NCBI GenBank assembly: GCA_027924025.1
Contig: AP026970.1
Location: forward strand, 310,001 to 374,000
Origin: Comamonadaceae bacterium OS-4
GTDB lineage: Bacteria > Pseudomonadota > Gammaproteobacteria > Burkholderiales > Burkholderiaceae_C
DNA: 64,000 bases
Direction of reading: 5' to 3'
The notes beneath the pieces were generated by a model that saw only the letters and a list, made by a program, of their open reading frames with translations, was not told the DNA's origin and did not search any database. Of the stretch, positions 43,436 to 53,299 are shown one piece after another. The position numbers and the translations under genes are program-made. Positions within the stretch are counted from its first letter, which is position 1, and each line of letters opens with the position of its first letter.

Positions 43436-46430
43436 TTTGACGATCACCTTTCACATCCACAAACACACTGCCCGACACCTTGACTGGTGTGACCTTGCCG
43501 TGGGCGTGCACATGCAGGGTCTGGTCTTTGCGCTCTAGGCCCCCAGCGACCACCGCCATGGCGATGGAGCGGCCCAGGAATGCGCTGTAGTAGCTGGAGG
43601 TCACGTGGCCCAGCATCTGGTTATTGCCGTCGGGTTGCGCCGTGGCGCTTTCCATGATCTGGGCGCCTTCGAGCAGCACGGTGGCCGGGTCTTCGGGCAG
43701 CAGGCCCACCAGCTGCTTGCGGCCGGTGCGGGCGGTGTCGCTGCGGCTGAGCGAGCGCTTGCCCAGAAAGCTGAAGGGCTTTTTCATGCCCACAGCCCAA
43801 GCCATGTCCAGGTCCAGCGGGCTCATGGAGCCATCGGTGTCCTGGCCGACGATGATGAAACCCTTCTCGGCGCGCAGCACGTGCATGGTCTCGGTGCCAT
43901 AGGGTGTGATGTCGAACTCGGCGCCGGCGGCCATCACGGCTTCCCAGAGGTACTGGCCGTAGCCGGATTCGACGTTCAACTCATACGACAGCTCCCCCGA
44001 AAAGCTCACGCGGAACACCCGGGCCGGCAGGCCTGCCACGGTGCCAGCGCGCCAGTCCATGAACTTGAAGTTGTCGGCGGACAGGTCGATGTCAGTGCAC
44101 AGCTTGGCCAGCACGGCGCGTGCCTTGGGGCCGACCAGGGCCACGGTGGACCAGTGGTCGGTGACGGAGGTCATCCACACCTTGAGTTCGGGCCACTCGG
44201 TCTGGTGCCAGCGCTCCAGCCAGTTCAGCACGCGGGCGGCTCCGCCGGTGGTGGTGGTCATGTAGAACTGGTCGGACTCGATGCAGGCGGTCACGCCGTC
44301 ATCCATGACCATGCCGTTCTCGTCCAGCATCAGGCCGTAGCGGCACTTGCCGACTGCCAGTTGGGTCCAGGCGTTGGAGTAGATGCGGTTCAGGAATTCG
44401 CGGGCATCGGGGCCGTCGATCTGGATCTTGCCCAGGGTGGACGCATCCATCACCGCCACACCATTGCGTGCAGCCAGGCATTCGCGGTTGACGGCGGCGT
44501 GCAGGTCTTCGCCCGGCTTGGGGAAATACCAAGGGCGCATCCACTGGCCCACGGGTTCCAGCGCGGCCTTGCGGGCGACATGGGAGGCGTGGATGGCGGT
44601 GTAGCGGCTGGGGTCAAAGCACTCCTCGCGCATGGTGCCAGCCAGGGCGCCCAAGCTCACCGGGGTGTAGGCCGGGCGGTAGGTGGTGGTGCCCACTTGT
44701 GAGACCGGGCGTTTGAGGGCGCGGGCGGTGATCACAAAACCGTTCACGTTGGACAACTTGCCTTGGTCGGTACCGAAGCCCAACGCGGTGTAGCGTTTCA
44801 CGTGCTCGATATTGTGGTAGTTCTCGCGCACGGCCAGCTCGATGTCGGCGGCGCTCACGTCGTTCTGGTAGTCCACAAAAGCTTTGGCGCCGGCACCTTC
44901 GGGCTTGCCGTCCGGCAGGCGGAACATGGGGCGCGCTGCCATGCGCAAAGGGGTAGGGCAGGCGGGCGCGGTCAATCTGTCAGGTTTGCCCAGCGTGGCC
45001 AATACGGCTTGCATGGCTTCAGTGGTTTGGGCCAATGCGTCGGCCAGCTCAAAGGTACCAGTTACAGCGCCTACGCAAGCCACGCCTTTGCGGCCGGTGC
45101 GTGGCACCACGAAGGCGGCAGCGGCTTCGTCCCACACGGGGCGTCCACCATCGTGGCAGAACAAGTGCACGGTGGGCGAGAGACCGCCGGAGCTGAGCAC
45201 GGCGTCGCAGGCCAGCGTGGTGCCTTGGCCCACGGCTTCATCACGTTCGTTGTGCAAGGGCACCAGACGCACACTGCTGACCTCGCCGTTGCCATGGGCT
45301 TCGGCAATGCCGTAGCCGGCCACGACGGTGTAGCGGGTGCTGCGGGCTTTGGCGCCATGGCGCACGTCGGCTACCGTGACCTTGGCACCGGCTGTAGCCA
45401 GTAATTCAGCGGCGTCATGCACAAGGTCACTGGTCCCGCACAGCACGATGGACTTACCGACGAGCACGCCATAGCGTTGCAGGAAGGTTTGACCGGCCGA
45501 CACTGTCATCACGCCGGGCAGGTCGTTGTTGCCGAATACCAAAGGGCGCTCAATCGCACCGGTGGCCAGAACTACATGGTGCGCGCGGATTTTGTGCATG
45601 CGGTGGCGCGGCATGTCGGCATTGCGGTGGGCGGGGCTGAGGTGGTCTTGCACCAGTTCCACCGCCTGTACCAGGTTTTGCTCATACATGCCGAACGCTG
45701 TAGTGCGGGTGAGTACAGTGACATGGAGCATGTCTTGCAAAGCTGCGTGTACTGAGCGGATGTACGCTTCGCTGCTACGACCGTCGACCTGGGCTTGCGC
45801 ATCCGACAAAAGCCAGCCGCCGAGCTCGTTTTGCTCGTCCAGTAGCAGCGTCTTGAGTCCGGCTTGGCCGGCTTGTAGCGCGGCGAGCAGGCCGCAGGCG
45901 CCGCCGCCCACCACCAGCACATCGACGTGGTGGTGCAAGTGATCATAGGTTTCCGGATCAGCCTCGGTCGGGGCACTGCCGAAGCCTGCGAACTTGCGGA
46001 TTACCGTTTCATAAACCGGCCAGAGCTTGCGCGGCCATTTGAAGGTCTTGCTGTAAAAGCCTGCAGGCATGAAGCGCGAGCCCTGACCCAGTACAGACTT
46101 GAGGTCAAAGTTCAGCGAAGGCCAGCCCGAGGTGGGGTTGGCAACCAAGCCGTCATACAACTCGGCTTGGGTAGCCTTGATGTTGGGCACCGTGAGTGCG
46201 CCGGTGCCGAGTTGCACCAGCGCGTTGGGCTCTTCCGCGCCGGCACCGATGATGCCGCGGGGACGACCGTATTTGAAGCTGCGCGCCATGCGGCGCACAC
46301 CGTTGGCGAGCAGGGCGGATGCCAAAGTGTCGCCAGGGTGGCCCGTGTATTCGCGGCCATTGAACTGGAAGCGGATGGTGCGCGCGGTATCCACGCGGGT
46401 ACCGGGCAGAGAAACGCGGGTGCCGCTCAT
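43428..46430 (-). CDS. soxA: sarcosine oxidase alpha subunit
   Basis: 1000 residues, the usual size. N-terminal 2Fe-2S-like fold with RARSFKYGRPRGI-type motif (MARSFKYGRPRGIIGAG), a NAD-binding FAD-family Rossmann segment around VLVVGGGACGLLAALQAG, and a C-terminal aminomethyltransferase-like (GcvT) half starting near residue 590 that binds THF. The enzyme demethylates sarcosine to glycine, giving H2O2 and 5,10-methylene-THF (or formaldehyde without THF). ATG overlaps the soxD stop (ATGA). Confidence 0.95.
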   Translation of the reverse strand: MSGTRVSLPGTRVDTARTIRFQFNGREYTGHPGDTLASALLANGVRRMARSFKYGRPRGIIGAGAEEPNALVQLGTGALTVPNIKATQAELYDGLVANPTSGWPSLNFDLKSVLGQGSRFMPAGFYSKTFKWPRKLWPVYETVIRKFAGFGSAPTEADPETYDHLHHHVDVLVVGGGACGLLAALQAGQAGLKTLLLDEQNELGGWLLSDAQAQVDGRSSEAYIRSVHAALQDMLHVTVLTRTTAFGMYEQNLVQAVELVQDHLSPAHRNADMPRHRMHKIRAHHVVLATGAIERPLVFGNNDLPGVMTVSAGQTFLQRYGVLVGKSIVLCGTSDLVHDAAELLATAGAKVTVADVRHGAKARSTRYTVVAGYGIAEAHGNGEVSSVRLVPLHNERDEAVGQGTTLACDAVLSSGGLSPTVHLFCHDGGRPVWDEAAAAFVVPRTGRKGVACVGAVTGTFELADALAQTTEAMQAVLATLGKPDRLTAPACPTPLRMAARPMFRLPDGKPEGAGAKAFVDYQNDVSAADIELAVRENYHNIEHVKRYTALGFGTDQGKLSNVNGFVITARALKRPVSQVGTTTYRPAYTPVSLGALAGTMREECFDPSRYTAIHASHVARKAALEPVGQWMRPWYFPKPGEDLHAAVNRECLAARNGVAVMDASTLGKIQIDGPDAREFLNRIYSNAWTQLAVGKCRYGLMLDENGMVMDDGVTACIESDQFYMTTTTGGAARVLNWLERWHQTEWPELKVWMTSVTDHWSTVALVGPKARAVLAKLCTDIDLSADNFKFMDWRAGTVAGLPARVFRVSFSGELSYELNVESGYGQYLWEAVMAAGAEFDITPYGTETMHVLRAEKGFIIVGQDTDGSMSPLDLDMAWAVGMKKPFSFLGKRSLSRSDTARTGRKQLVGLLPEDPATVLLEGAQIMESATAQPDGNNQMLGHVTSSYYSAFLGRSIAMAVVAGGLERKDQTLHVHAHGKVTPVKVSGSVFVDVKGDRQNV

Positions 46431-46735
46431 GCTTTCACCTCTTGCTGTGTGTCGGCGAGGTACAGGGGCTTGGCGTCCGCCAGCGTCCAGGTGCCTGCAA
46501 TTTCGTAAGTTGCGGTGTTGCGCTTGACGGCCAATACCTTGCGGCAACCGGCGGTGTGCTGCCACTGTTCCCAGAACCAGCCTTTGGGGTTTTTGCGGAA
46601 GAACACGTAGTCGCCCCAGGTGGCGTCGTCTACGGCTTCGGGCTGGGCAGGGCGGGGGATATAGGCTTCACCGGCGTAGCTGAACTCTTCTTCGTCCCGC
46701 AATTCGCCGCAGTGGGGGCAATGCATTAGAAACAT
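46427..46735 (-). CDS. soxD: sarcosine oxidase delta subunit
   Basis: 102 residues with zinc-binding CPHCGELRDEEEF at the N terminus and GWFWEQWQHTAGCRKVLAVKR, both typical of SoxD. Small structural zinc subunit of the heterotetramer. Lies 14 bp after soxB and overlaps soxA. Confidence 0.94.
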   Translation of the reverse strand: MFLMHCPHCGELRDEEEFSYAGEAYIPRPAQPEAVDDATWGDYVFFRKNPKGWFWEQWQHTAGCRKVLAVKRNTATYEIAGTWTLADAKPLYLADTQQEVKA

Positions 46736-46749
46736 GGTGGTCCTGAGGA

Positions 46750-48009
46750 TTAGTGGGCAACGCCGGCAGCGCCGTGTTCATCAATGAGTTGGCCGGTGTG
46801 GAAGCGGTCGACCGAGAAGGCCTTGGAAAGCGCATTGGGCTCACCGGCAGCCAGCATGTCGGCAAACACATGGCCCGAGCCGGGGGTCGCCTTGAAGCCG
46901 CCGGTACCCCAGCCGCAGTTGAAGAACAGGTCTTTCACGGCAGTTTTGGAAATGATGGGGCAGGCGTCCGGTGTGACATCCACAATGCCTCCCCACTGGC
47001 GGTTCATGCGCACGCGGGAGAACTGCGGGAACATTTCGATGATGGCGGCCGCGGTGTGCTCAATCACATGCGGGCTGCCGCGCTGGCCGTAGCCCAGGTA
47101 GCTGTCGATGCCGGCTCCGATCACCAGCTCGCCCTTGTCGGACTGGCTGAGGTAGCCGTGGACGGCGTTAGACATGATCACGGTGTCAATCACGCGTTGC
47201 ATGGACTCTGATACAAAAGCTTGTAGCGGGTGGCTTTCCAGCGGCATGCGCAGCCCGGCCAGGCCGGCCAGCACCGAGGAGTGGCCGGCGGCCACGCAGC
47301 CCACACGGCCAGCTTTCACATAGCCGAGGGTGGTTTGCAGCCCGCGAATGCGACCGCCTTCGATGTCCATGCCGGTGACTTCGCAGCCTTCAATCAGGTC
47401 CACGCCCAGGCGGCTGGCACCGCGGGCGAAACCGCGGGCCACCGCATCGTGGTGGGCCACGCCGGCACGCGGCTGCCAGCTCGCACCCAGCACGGGGTAG
47501 CGGCGGCTGGCGCTGCAGTCGAGCTGGGGAATTTTTTCCTGTACTTCTTTAGCGTTGAGCACGTGGGCGTCAATGCCTTGCAGTGCGTTGGCGTTGACCC
47601 GGCGTTCGATGTCGCGCATGTCCTGCAAGGTGTGGCCTAAATTGAACACGCCGCGCTGGCTGAACATGACGTTGAAGTTCAGGTCGTCGGTGAGGCCTTC
47701 CCAAAGCTTGAGCGAGTGCTCATACAGGGCGGCCGCATCGTCCCACAGGTAGTTGGAGCGCACGATGGTGGTGTTGCGGGCCGTGTTGCCGCCACCGAGG
47801 TAGCCCTTTTCCAGCACCGCAATCTTGCCAACTTCCGGGTGGTTCTTAGCAAGGTAGTAGGCCGTGGCCAAGCCATGCCCGCCACCGCCGACGATGACCA
47901 CGTCATAAGAGGGTTTCAATGCCACCCGTTCCCAAGCGGGTTCCCAGGTGGTGTGATTTTTGAAGCCATGTTTGAGCAGGCTCCAGAGGGAGTAGTGTTG
48001 GCCGCGCAT
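46750..48009 (-). CDS. soxB: sarcosine oxidase beta subunit
   Basis: 419-residue FAD amine oxidase. FAD motif VVIVGGGGHGLATAYYL near residue 38, flavin-contact NTTIVRSNYL, and C-terminal CGWGTGGFKATPGSGH. Carries the covalent FMN and FAD site where sarcosine is oxidised. First gene of the long soxB-to-gbcB unit; the 205-bp gap upstream, shared with a divergent gene, contains a repeated TGTCCAAA motif that may bind the regulator. Confidence 0.95.
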   Translation of the reverse strand: MRGQHYSLWSLLKHGFKNHTTWEPAWERVALKPSYDVVIVGGGGHGLATAYYLAKNHPEVGKIAVLEKGYLGGGNTARNTTIVRSNYLWDDAAALYEHSLKLWEGLTDDLNFNVMFSQRGVFNLGHTLQDMRDIERRVNANALQGIDAHVLNAKEVQEKIPQLDCSASRRYPVLGASWQPRAGVAHHDAVARGFARGASRLGVDLIEGCEVTGMDIEGGRIRGLQTTLGYVKAGRVGCVAAGHSSVLAGLAGLRMPLESHPLQAFVSESMQRVIDTVIMSNAVHGYLSQSDKGELVIGAGIDSYLGYGQRGSPHVIEHTAAAIIEMFPQFSRVRMNRQWGGIVDVTPDACPIISKTAVKDLFFNCGWGTGGFKATPGSGHVFADMLAAGEPNALSKAFSVDRFHTGQLIDEHGAAGVAH

Positions 48010-48093
48010 GAAGTTTTCGGTGGTCCAAAGAAACTGTCGTGGCGCTATTGTTTTGTTTTAGATCAATAAAACCTTGCGCTTGAAAGACGGCTA

Positions 48094-48140
48094 TTTGTCC
48101 AAATCCGACATCGCACTTTTGTCGTGCACGTGTCCAAAAT
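48094..48140. promoter_or_regulatory. candidate regulator site upstream of soxB
   Basis: TGTCCAAA occurs twice (48096-48103 and 48131-48138), 35 bp apart, around a CGTGCACG palindrome (48123-48130), about 90-130 bp upstream of the soxB start. Long direct repeats of this spacing suit AraC-family activators such as GbdR. Not verified against any known GbdR site. Confidence 0.4.
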
Positions 48141-48214
48141 GGAGCATTGCGGCAGTGCACCATCGTGGGTGTTTTGCGCTCAGTGCAAGCCCGTATCACT
48201 GCATACTCCACGCC

Positions 48215-48691
48215 ATGAACTTGAACGAATCCGACATGAAGACCCAAGAGCCGCGCCTGTGGATCAGCGATGGCTGGACTGCCCGCGTGGTGAAGAACGA
48301 AGATGACGATGGCTGGGCCGTCGCAATGACGGCCGATGGCGCCTCAGAGCCTGCGCTGATCGGTCCCTGGACCATGGGGCGCGATAAAAAGAACCCCAAG
48401 CCCTTGGACCAGAGTGCCTTTTTGACGCTGGTGAAAACGGCGCGTGAATTTGTGCGCCGCAGCGAACAGCAGTTGCACGCCAGCCTGCACCAAAGCATGG
48501 AAGTGGCGGCAGGCGAGAGCCGCGTGACGGTCTACCTGGACATTGAGCCCGACGAAGAAAATCCCACCGCCACCCTGACGGCGAGGGATGAGGGCGATGA
48601 CGTGATTGCGCAGGTCAAGGTGTCACCGGCTTTCAAGCTCAGCCGCGCCAGCGCGGTAGCGTGGGTCGAGCGTGGATACGCCAAGCCTTGA
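48215..48691 (+). CDS. conserved hypothetical protein
   Basis: 158 residues, soluble, acidic; not recognised as a named family. Contains WISDGWTARVVKNEDDDGWAV and a C-terminal SPAFKLSRASAVAWVERGYA. The residues around 100-125 are rich in Glu and Asp. Start chosen at the ATG at 48215 (an internal ATG at 48236 is an alternative); the longer open frame upstream would cover the soxB regulatory region. Divergent from soxB, convergent with lipA. Confidence 0.6.
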   Translation: MNLNESDMKTQEPRLWISDGWTARVVKNEDDDGWAVAMTADGASEPALIGPWTMGRDKKNPKPLDQSAFLTLVKTAREFVRRSEQQLHASLHQSMEVAAGESRVTVYLDIEPDEENPTATLTARDEGDDVIAQVKVSPAFKLSRASAVAWVERGYAKP

Positions 48692-48755
48692 AGTAAAAAT
48701 AGCTGCTAGCCCACATGAAATATGCGCCAGCAGCTACCAAATTTATAGCAATTTG
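48692..48755 (-). repeat. palindromic repeat, copy F (best preserved)
   Basis: On the minus strand: ATTGCTATAAATTTGGTAGC, TGCTGGCGCA, then GTGGGCTAGCAGC and an AT-rich end. It fills almost the whole 68-bp gap between two convergent genes and could form a terminator-like hairpin for both. Confidence 0.75.
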
Positions 48756-48759
48756 GCTT

Positions 48760-49794
48760 TTAGGCGGCGGATGCGCCCATCGCGTGACCGGCTTGCACAT
48801 CTGCGTGGTAACTGGAGCGCACCATGGCACCGACAGCCGCGTGTTTGAAGCCCATTTTGTAGGCCTCTTCTTCGAACATCTTGAAGGTGTCGGGGTGCAC
48901 ATAGCGGCGCACCGGCAGGTGGCTGGTGGAGGGCGCGAGGTACTGGCCGATGGTCAGCATCTCGATGTTGTGGGCGCGCATGTCGCGCATCACTTCGAGG
49001 ATTTCTTCGTCGGTCTCGCCCAGGCCGACCATCAGGCCGCTCTTGGTCGGCACATCAGGGAAAAGCGCCTTGAACTTCTTGAGCAGGTTCAGCGAAAACT
49101 GGTAGTCCGAGCCGGGGCGCGCTTCCTTGTAAAGGCGGGGGATGGTTTCCAGGTTGTGGTTCATCACATCGGGCGGCGCGGCCTTCAAAATTTCGAGCGC
49201 GCGGTCATCGCGGCCACGGAAGTCGGGTACCAGCACCTCAATCTGCGTCTTGGGTGACAGTTCGCGCGTTTTGCGAATGCACTCCACAAAGTGGCCGGCA
49301 CCGCCGTCGCGCAGGTCGTCGCGGTCCACGCTGGTAATCACCACGTAGTTGAGCTTGAGCTGGGCAATCGTCTTGGCCAGGTTGTCGGGCTCGTTCACAT
49401 CCAGCGGGTCGGGGCGGCCGTGACCCACGTCGCAGAAGGGGCAGCGGCGGGTGCACTTGTCGCCCATGATCATGAAAGTGGCGGTGCCTTTGCCGAAGCA
49501 TTCGCCGATGTTGGGGCAGCTGGCTTCTTCGCACACGGTGACCAGCTTGTTGGCGCGCAGTGTTTCCTTGATTTCGTAGAAGCGGGTCGTCGGGCTGCCG
49601 GCTTTGACGCGGATCCAGTCCGGTTTTTTGAGCACTTCGCCTTGTTGTACCTTGACCGGGATGCGCGCCAACTTGGCCTGGGCTTTTTGCTTGGCCAAGG
49701 GGTTGTAATCGGCGGTCGATTGGGCCTCGCGCACCGTTGGGTTCGCGGTGCTGTGTTCGCGCTTCGTGTCGAGGGGGGTGTCGCTTTGGCTCAT
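48760..49794 (-). CDS. lipA: lipoyl synthase
   Basis: 344-residue radical-SAM enzyme that inserts two sulfur atoms into protein-bound octanoate. Auxiliary cluster cysteines are Cys88, Cys93 and Cys99 ([12 protein letters not shown]), radical-SAM cluster cysteines are Cys114, Cys118 and Cys121 (CTRRCPFC). The C-terminal RSSYHAD segment holds the conserved RSSY serine that ligates the auxiliary cluster. N-terminal 45 residues are a family-typical extension. Third gene of ybeD-lipB-lipA. Confidence 0.97.
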   Translation of the reverse strand: MSQSDTPLDTKREHSTANPTVREAQSTADYNPLAKQKAQAKLARIPVKVQQGEVLKKPDWIRVKAGSPTTRFYEIKETLRANKLVTVCEEASCPNIGECFGKGTATFMIMGDKCTRRCPFCDVGHGRPDPLDVNEPDNLAKTIAQLKLNYVVITSVDRDDLRDGGAGHFVECIRKTRELSPKTQIEVLVPDFRGRDDRALEILKAAPPDVMNHNLETIPRLYKEARPGSDYQFSLNLLKKFKALFPDVPTKSGLMVGLGETDEEILEVMRDMRAHNIEMLTIGQYLAPSTSHLPVRRYVHPDTFKMFEEEAYKMGFKHAAVGAMVRSSYHADVQAGHAMGASAA

Positions 49795-49836
49795 GGTGTG
49801 GCGTCTCTGCTGCGGGGCCGTGGCCCCGGGCGCACC

Positions 49837-50541
49837 TTAAGGTGCAAGATAAGTGGCGAGTTTTTGGCCCAGTACGTCAGCGGCATCTTGCCAGCTGACT
49901 TGAACCCCGATTGTAGAAAGGTCTATCGTTTGCAGCTGCGTGTAGCCGCAAGGGTTGATGCGCGAGAAGGGCTCCAGGTCCATGGCCACATTCAACGCGA
50001 CCCCGTGGTACGTGCAGTTGCGGCTGACCTTGATACCCAGCGCCGAAATCTTGCCCAGCCCTGTGAAGTCCGGGTCCTGATGGTGGGTCGCTCCTAGGCG
50101 GGGGCGCTGCTCCAAGGGGGTGTGGCCGCAAGGGTCACTCAGCCGGACGTATATGCCGGGCGCGCCCGCCACGCGGTGGCCGGTCACGCCAAAATGGAAC
50201 AAGGTTTTGATCACCGCCTCTTCGATGCGATAGACATATTCCTTGACGAAATAGCCCGCCCGTTTGAGGTCGATCATCGGGTAAGCCATCACCTGCCCCG
50301 GGCCGTGATAGGTCACCTGTCCGCCCCGGTTGGTTTGCACCACCGGAATGTCGCCGGGCATAAAGATGTGCTCCGGCTTGCCTGCAAGGCCCTGTGTGAA
50401 AACGGGAGGGTGCTCACAAATCCATAGCTGGTCGCGCACTTCCGACGCGGGTCCTACGTCTCTTTCGTTGGTAAAGCGCTGCATGGCCTCATAGGTCGGC
50501 ACATAGTCCAACCGGCCGTGCTGAAACAGGTCTATCGCCAC
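49837..50541 (-). CDS. lipB: octanoyltransferase
   Basis: 234 residues. Transfers octanoyl from acyl-carrier protein to lipoyl domains. Family motifs: [35 protein letters not shown] with the catalytic Lys (GIKVSR) and Cys (RNCTYHG). GTG start at 50541, only 4 bp after the ybeD stop. Precedes lipA by 42 bp. Confidence 0.96.
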   Translation of the reverse strand: MAIDLFQHGRLDYVPTYEAMQRFTNERDVGPASEVRDQLWICEHPPVFTQGLAGKPEHIFMPGDIPVVQTNRGGQVTYHGPGQVMAYPMIDLKRAGYFVKEYVYRIEEAVIKTLFHFGVTGHRVAGAPGIYVRLSDPCGHTPLEQRPRLGATHHQDPDFTGLGKISALGIKVSRNCTYHGVALNVAMDLEPFSRINPCGYTQLQTIDLSTIGVQVSWQDAADVLGQKLATYLAP

Positions 50542-50545
50542 GGGT

Positions 50546-50848
50546 TTACAGCACCACTTTCACCATCGGGTGTGTCGACAACGTGCGGTACAACTCATCA
50601 AGCTGCTCGCGACTGGTGGCTGTCACCGTGATGGTGACGCCAAGGTAGTTGCCGCCCTTGCTTTCGCGGAGCTCAATGGTCTTGGCGTCAAACGCGGGGT
50701 CGAATTGTTGCGCAATCATGCTGATGGCGTGCACCAAGCCATCGACCTTGTGGCCCATGACTTTGATGGGGAATTGCGACGGGTACTCGATCAAGGACTC
50801 TGCGCGTGGGTTGGTGGTGTTGTCGCTGGGGGGCGTCTGTGGGGCCAT
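50546..50848 (-). CDS. ybeD: DUF493 protein YbeD
   Basis: 100 residues with [17 protein letters not shown] and [28 protein letters not shown], the DUF493/YbeD signature of a small ACT-like regulatory fold. Its gene stands next to lipB in many proteobacteria. Regulatory partner unknown. ATG at 50848; the longer frame upstream is rejected since the family start fits here. First gene of the lip unit, divergent from the atp operon. Confidence 0.9.
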   Translation of the reverse strand: MAPQTPPSDNTTNPRAESLIEYPSQFPIKVMGHKVDGLVHAISMIAQQFDPAFDAKTIELRESKGGNYLGVTITVTATSREQLDELYRTLSTHPMVKVVL

Positions 50849-51030
50849 GCTCGCGCCTTTCTGGGGTTGTCTGCAGCTCCAAGGGCTTGCCGATGGGCTG
50901 CTGCGGTGTCGGATGAGCGGGATTATCGCTTTCGGTGGTCTGGGCATCCGGCAGACGAATGTCGGGGCGCTGTGCGTGATGTCGCAGCCGCCTTTTTGAG
51001 GCTCTGTGGTCTTTTAAGCGGGTTTCTACG

Positions 51031-51036
51031 TATAAT
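51031..51036 (+). promoter_or_regulatory. -10 box of the atp operon
   Basis: Perfect TATAAT at 51031-51036, about 50 bp before atpI, with no good -35 hexamer (GGTCTT at 17 bp). The 236-bp spacer 50849-51084 must also hold the ybeD promoter on the other strand; no gene is visible in it. Confidence 0.5.
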
Positions 51037-51084
51037 CGGAGGCTGTGCATTGAACTGGGCAGCGGTCTGAGCGCGATTTTGACA

Positions 51085-51585
51085 ATGACAAACACGCACA
51101 CAGGCAACGGGGCCGTAGATTCTGACTACCCAGATGGGGCGGCGGATGAAGAGTTCAAGCCCCTTACGGCTGAAGAAGCCCGGCAGTGGCGCCAACACAA
51201 TCCACCGGTATCTCCTTGGCGGGTCATCGGTATGCAGGTCGCAGTCGCTTTGATAGTGGCGGTGGTCGCGGGTTGGAGCTTTGGGCGTGTGGCGGGAGTT
51301 TCCGCTGCATACGGAGCATTGGCAGTAATTGTTCCTGCGATGGTGTTGGCCCGCGGATTGCGCAGGCAAGCCTTGCTAAGGGACTCTGGGGCAGCCTTTT
51401 TGAGTTTTGTGGTGTGGGAAGTGGTGAAGGTGGTTTTGACAGTGGCCTTGCTGCTGGCAGCTCCCAAGCTGGTTCCTTCGCTGAGTTGGCTGGCCCTTGT
51501 GGCTGGCTTCGTGGTGACGATGAAGGTGTATTGGGTGGCCGCGTGGCTGCAATCCAAGCACCAGCATCCCACTGTAAACCTTTGA
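51085..51585 (+). CDS. atpI: ATP synthase subunit I
   Basis: 166 residues, four membrane helices after a soluble acidic N terminus (about 45). Position immediately before atpB and hydrophobic pattern (VWEVVKVVLTVALLLAAPKL) match AtpI, the accessory protein that helps assemble the c-ring. ATG at 51085; an in-frame TTG two codons earlier is possible. No strong Shine-Dalgarno is visible. Confidence 0.85.
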   Translation: MTNTHTGNGAVDSDYPDGAADEEFKPLTAEEARQWRQHNPPVSPWRVIGMQVAVALIVAVVAGWSFGRVAGVSAAYGALAVIVPAMVLARGLRRQALLRDSGAAFLSFVVWEVVKVVLTVALLLAAPKLVPSLSWLALVAGFVVTMKVYWVAAWLQSKHQHPTVNL

Positions 51586-51598
51586 ATTTTGGTGACAT

Positions 51599-52477
51599 AT
51601 GGCTTCTGAACACGCTGAAACCCATGCCCCATCTGCTGGTGAGTACATCCAGCACCACCTGCAGCATTTGCAGAAAAACTTTGACTTCGAAAGCGTCAAG
51701 CAAACGAGCATTGTGGACTTCAGCCTGTTCAACTTGGACTCCGTGTTTTTCTCGGTCGTTTTGGGTGTCCTGGGCTGCTTCTTGCTGTGGAATGCAGCGC
51801 GCAAGGCGACATCCGGAGTTCCCGGCCGTTTCCAGGCGGCGGTAGAAATCCTGTCCGAAATGGTGGAAAACCAGGCCAAGGGCGTGATTCACAACGCCAC
51901 CAGCCGCAAACTGATTTCTCCTTTGGCCTTGACCGTGTTTGTCTGGATTTTCCTGATGAACGCTATGGACATGCTGCCAGTCGACTTGATTCCTGCTATC
52001 TGGCACAGCGCAGGCCCCGCCATGGGCTTCAAAGACTACATGCGTGTGGTTCCGACTGCCGACTTGTCTACGACACTGGGCCTGTCCTGCTCCGTTTTGT
52101 TTGTCTGCTTGGTTTACAACATCAAGATCAAGGGTCTGGGTGGCTGGGCGCACGAATTGATTGCTGCACCGTTTGGTGATCACTGGGCTCTGTACCCCGT
52201 GAACTTCCTGATGCAGATGATTGAATACCTTGCCAAAACCGTGTCCCATGGCATGCGGTTGTTCGGCAACATGTTTGCAGGTGAGTTGGTGTTCATGTTG
52301 ATTGCCCTGATGGGTGGCGGCTGGGCGCTGTCGGCAACCGGAGTTGGTTTGGCCATTGGTCACATCGTCGCCGGGACCGTGTGGACACTGTTCCACATCC
52401 TCGTGATCACCTTGCAAGCCTTCATCTTTATGATGTTGACGCTGATCTACACCGGTCAAGCGCACGACGCACATTGA
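51599..52477 (+). CDS. atpB: ATP synthase subunit a
   Basis: 292 residues with five to six membrane helices. The essential Arg lies in GMRLFGNMFAGE, and the TM5 half-channel region WTLFHILVITLQAFIFMML is conserved. Forms the proton path at the c-ring. Begins 13 bp after atpI. Confidence 0.97.
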   Translation: MASEHAETHAPSAGEYIQHHLQHLQKNFDFESVKQTSIVDFSLFNLDSVFFSVVLGVLGCFLLWNAARKATSGVPGRFQAAVEILSEMVENQAKGVIHNATSRKLISPLALTVFVWIFLMNAMDMLPVDLIPAIWHSAGPAMGFKDYMRVVPTADLSTTLGLSCSVLFVCLVYNIKIKGLGGWAHELIAAPFGDHWALYPVNFLMQMIEYLAKTVSHGMRLFGNMFAGELVFMLIALMGGGWALSATGVGLAIGHIVAGTVWTLFHILVITLQAFIFMMLTLIYTGQAHDAH

Positions 52478-52526
52478 TGTAACTTTTCTCTGTTTCGTTT
52501 TCTTTTTCTTTTCCACTAACTTTTAG

Positions 52527-52784
<258 letters not shown>

Positions 52785-52819
52785 TCAACGGCCCTTCACG
52801 TTAGAGAAGGAATCAAACC

Positions 52820-53290
52820 GTGAACATCAACGCTACCCTGTTCCTGCAGGCTATCGTTTTTGCGATCCTGGTGTGGTTCACGATGAAATTCGTGTGGCCC
52901 CCGATCACAAAAGCGCTGGACGAGCGGGCACAGAAAATCGCCGACGGCCTTGCTGCCGCCGACAAGGCCAAGGCGGAACTCGCCAATGCCAACAAGCGCG
53001 TGGAAGCCGAACTGGCTACATCACGCAACGAAACTGCAACCCGCTTGGCTGATGCCGAGCGCCGTGCCCAGACGATTGTCGAAGAAGCCAAGGCCCGCGC
53101 CGTGGAAGAAGGCAACCGCATCATTGCCGCTGCAAAGGCTGAAGCCGAGCAGCAGTCCGTGAAGGCCCGGGACGCTTTGCGTGAACAGGTCGCCGCTCTC
53201 GCCGTCAAAGGTGCTGAGCAGATCCTGCGCAAGGAAGTCAATGCTGGTGTGCACGCAGATTTGCTGTCGCGCCTGAAGACTGAGCTGTAA
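52820..53290 (+). CDS. atpF: ATP synthase subunit b
   Basis: 156 residues: a membrane helix (about 4-26) and a long charged coiled coil with [24 protein letters not shown] or ATG start at 52820. Peripheral stalk protein connecting F0 to F1. Confidence 0.96.
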   Translation: MNINATLFLQAIVFAILVWFTMKFVWPPITKALDERAQKIADGLAAADKAKAELANANKRVEAELATSRNETATRLADAERRAQTIVEEAKARAVEEGNRIIAAAKAEAEQQSVKARDALREQVAALAVKGAEQILRKEVNAGVHADLLSRLKTEL

Positions 53291-53299
53291 GGGAATCAC

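Noticed and set aside
48038..48064. GCGCTATTGTTTTGTTTTAG upstream of soxB as a further repeat copy
   Set aside because: Has only half of the core and no matching ATAGC arm.
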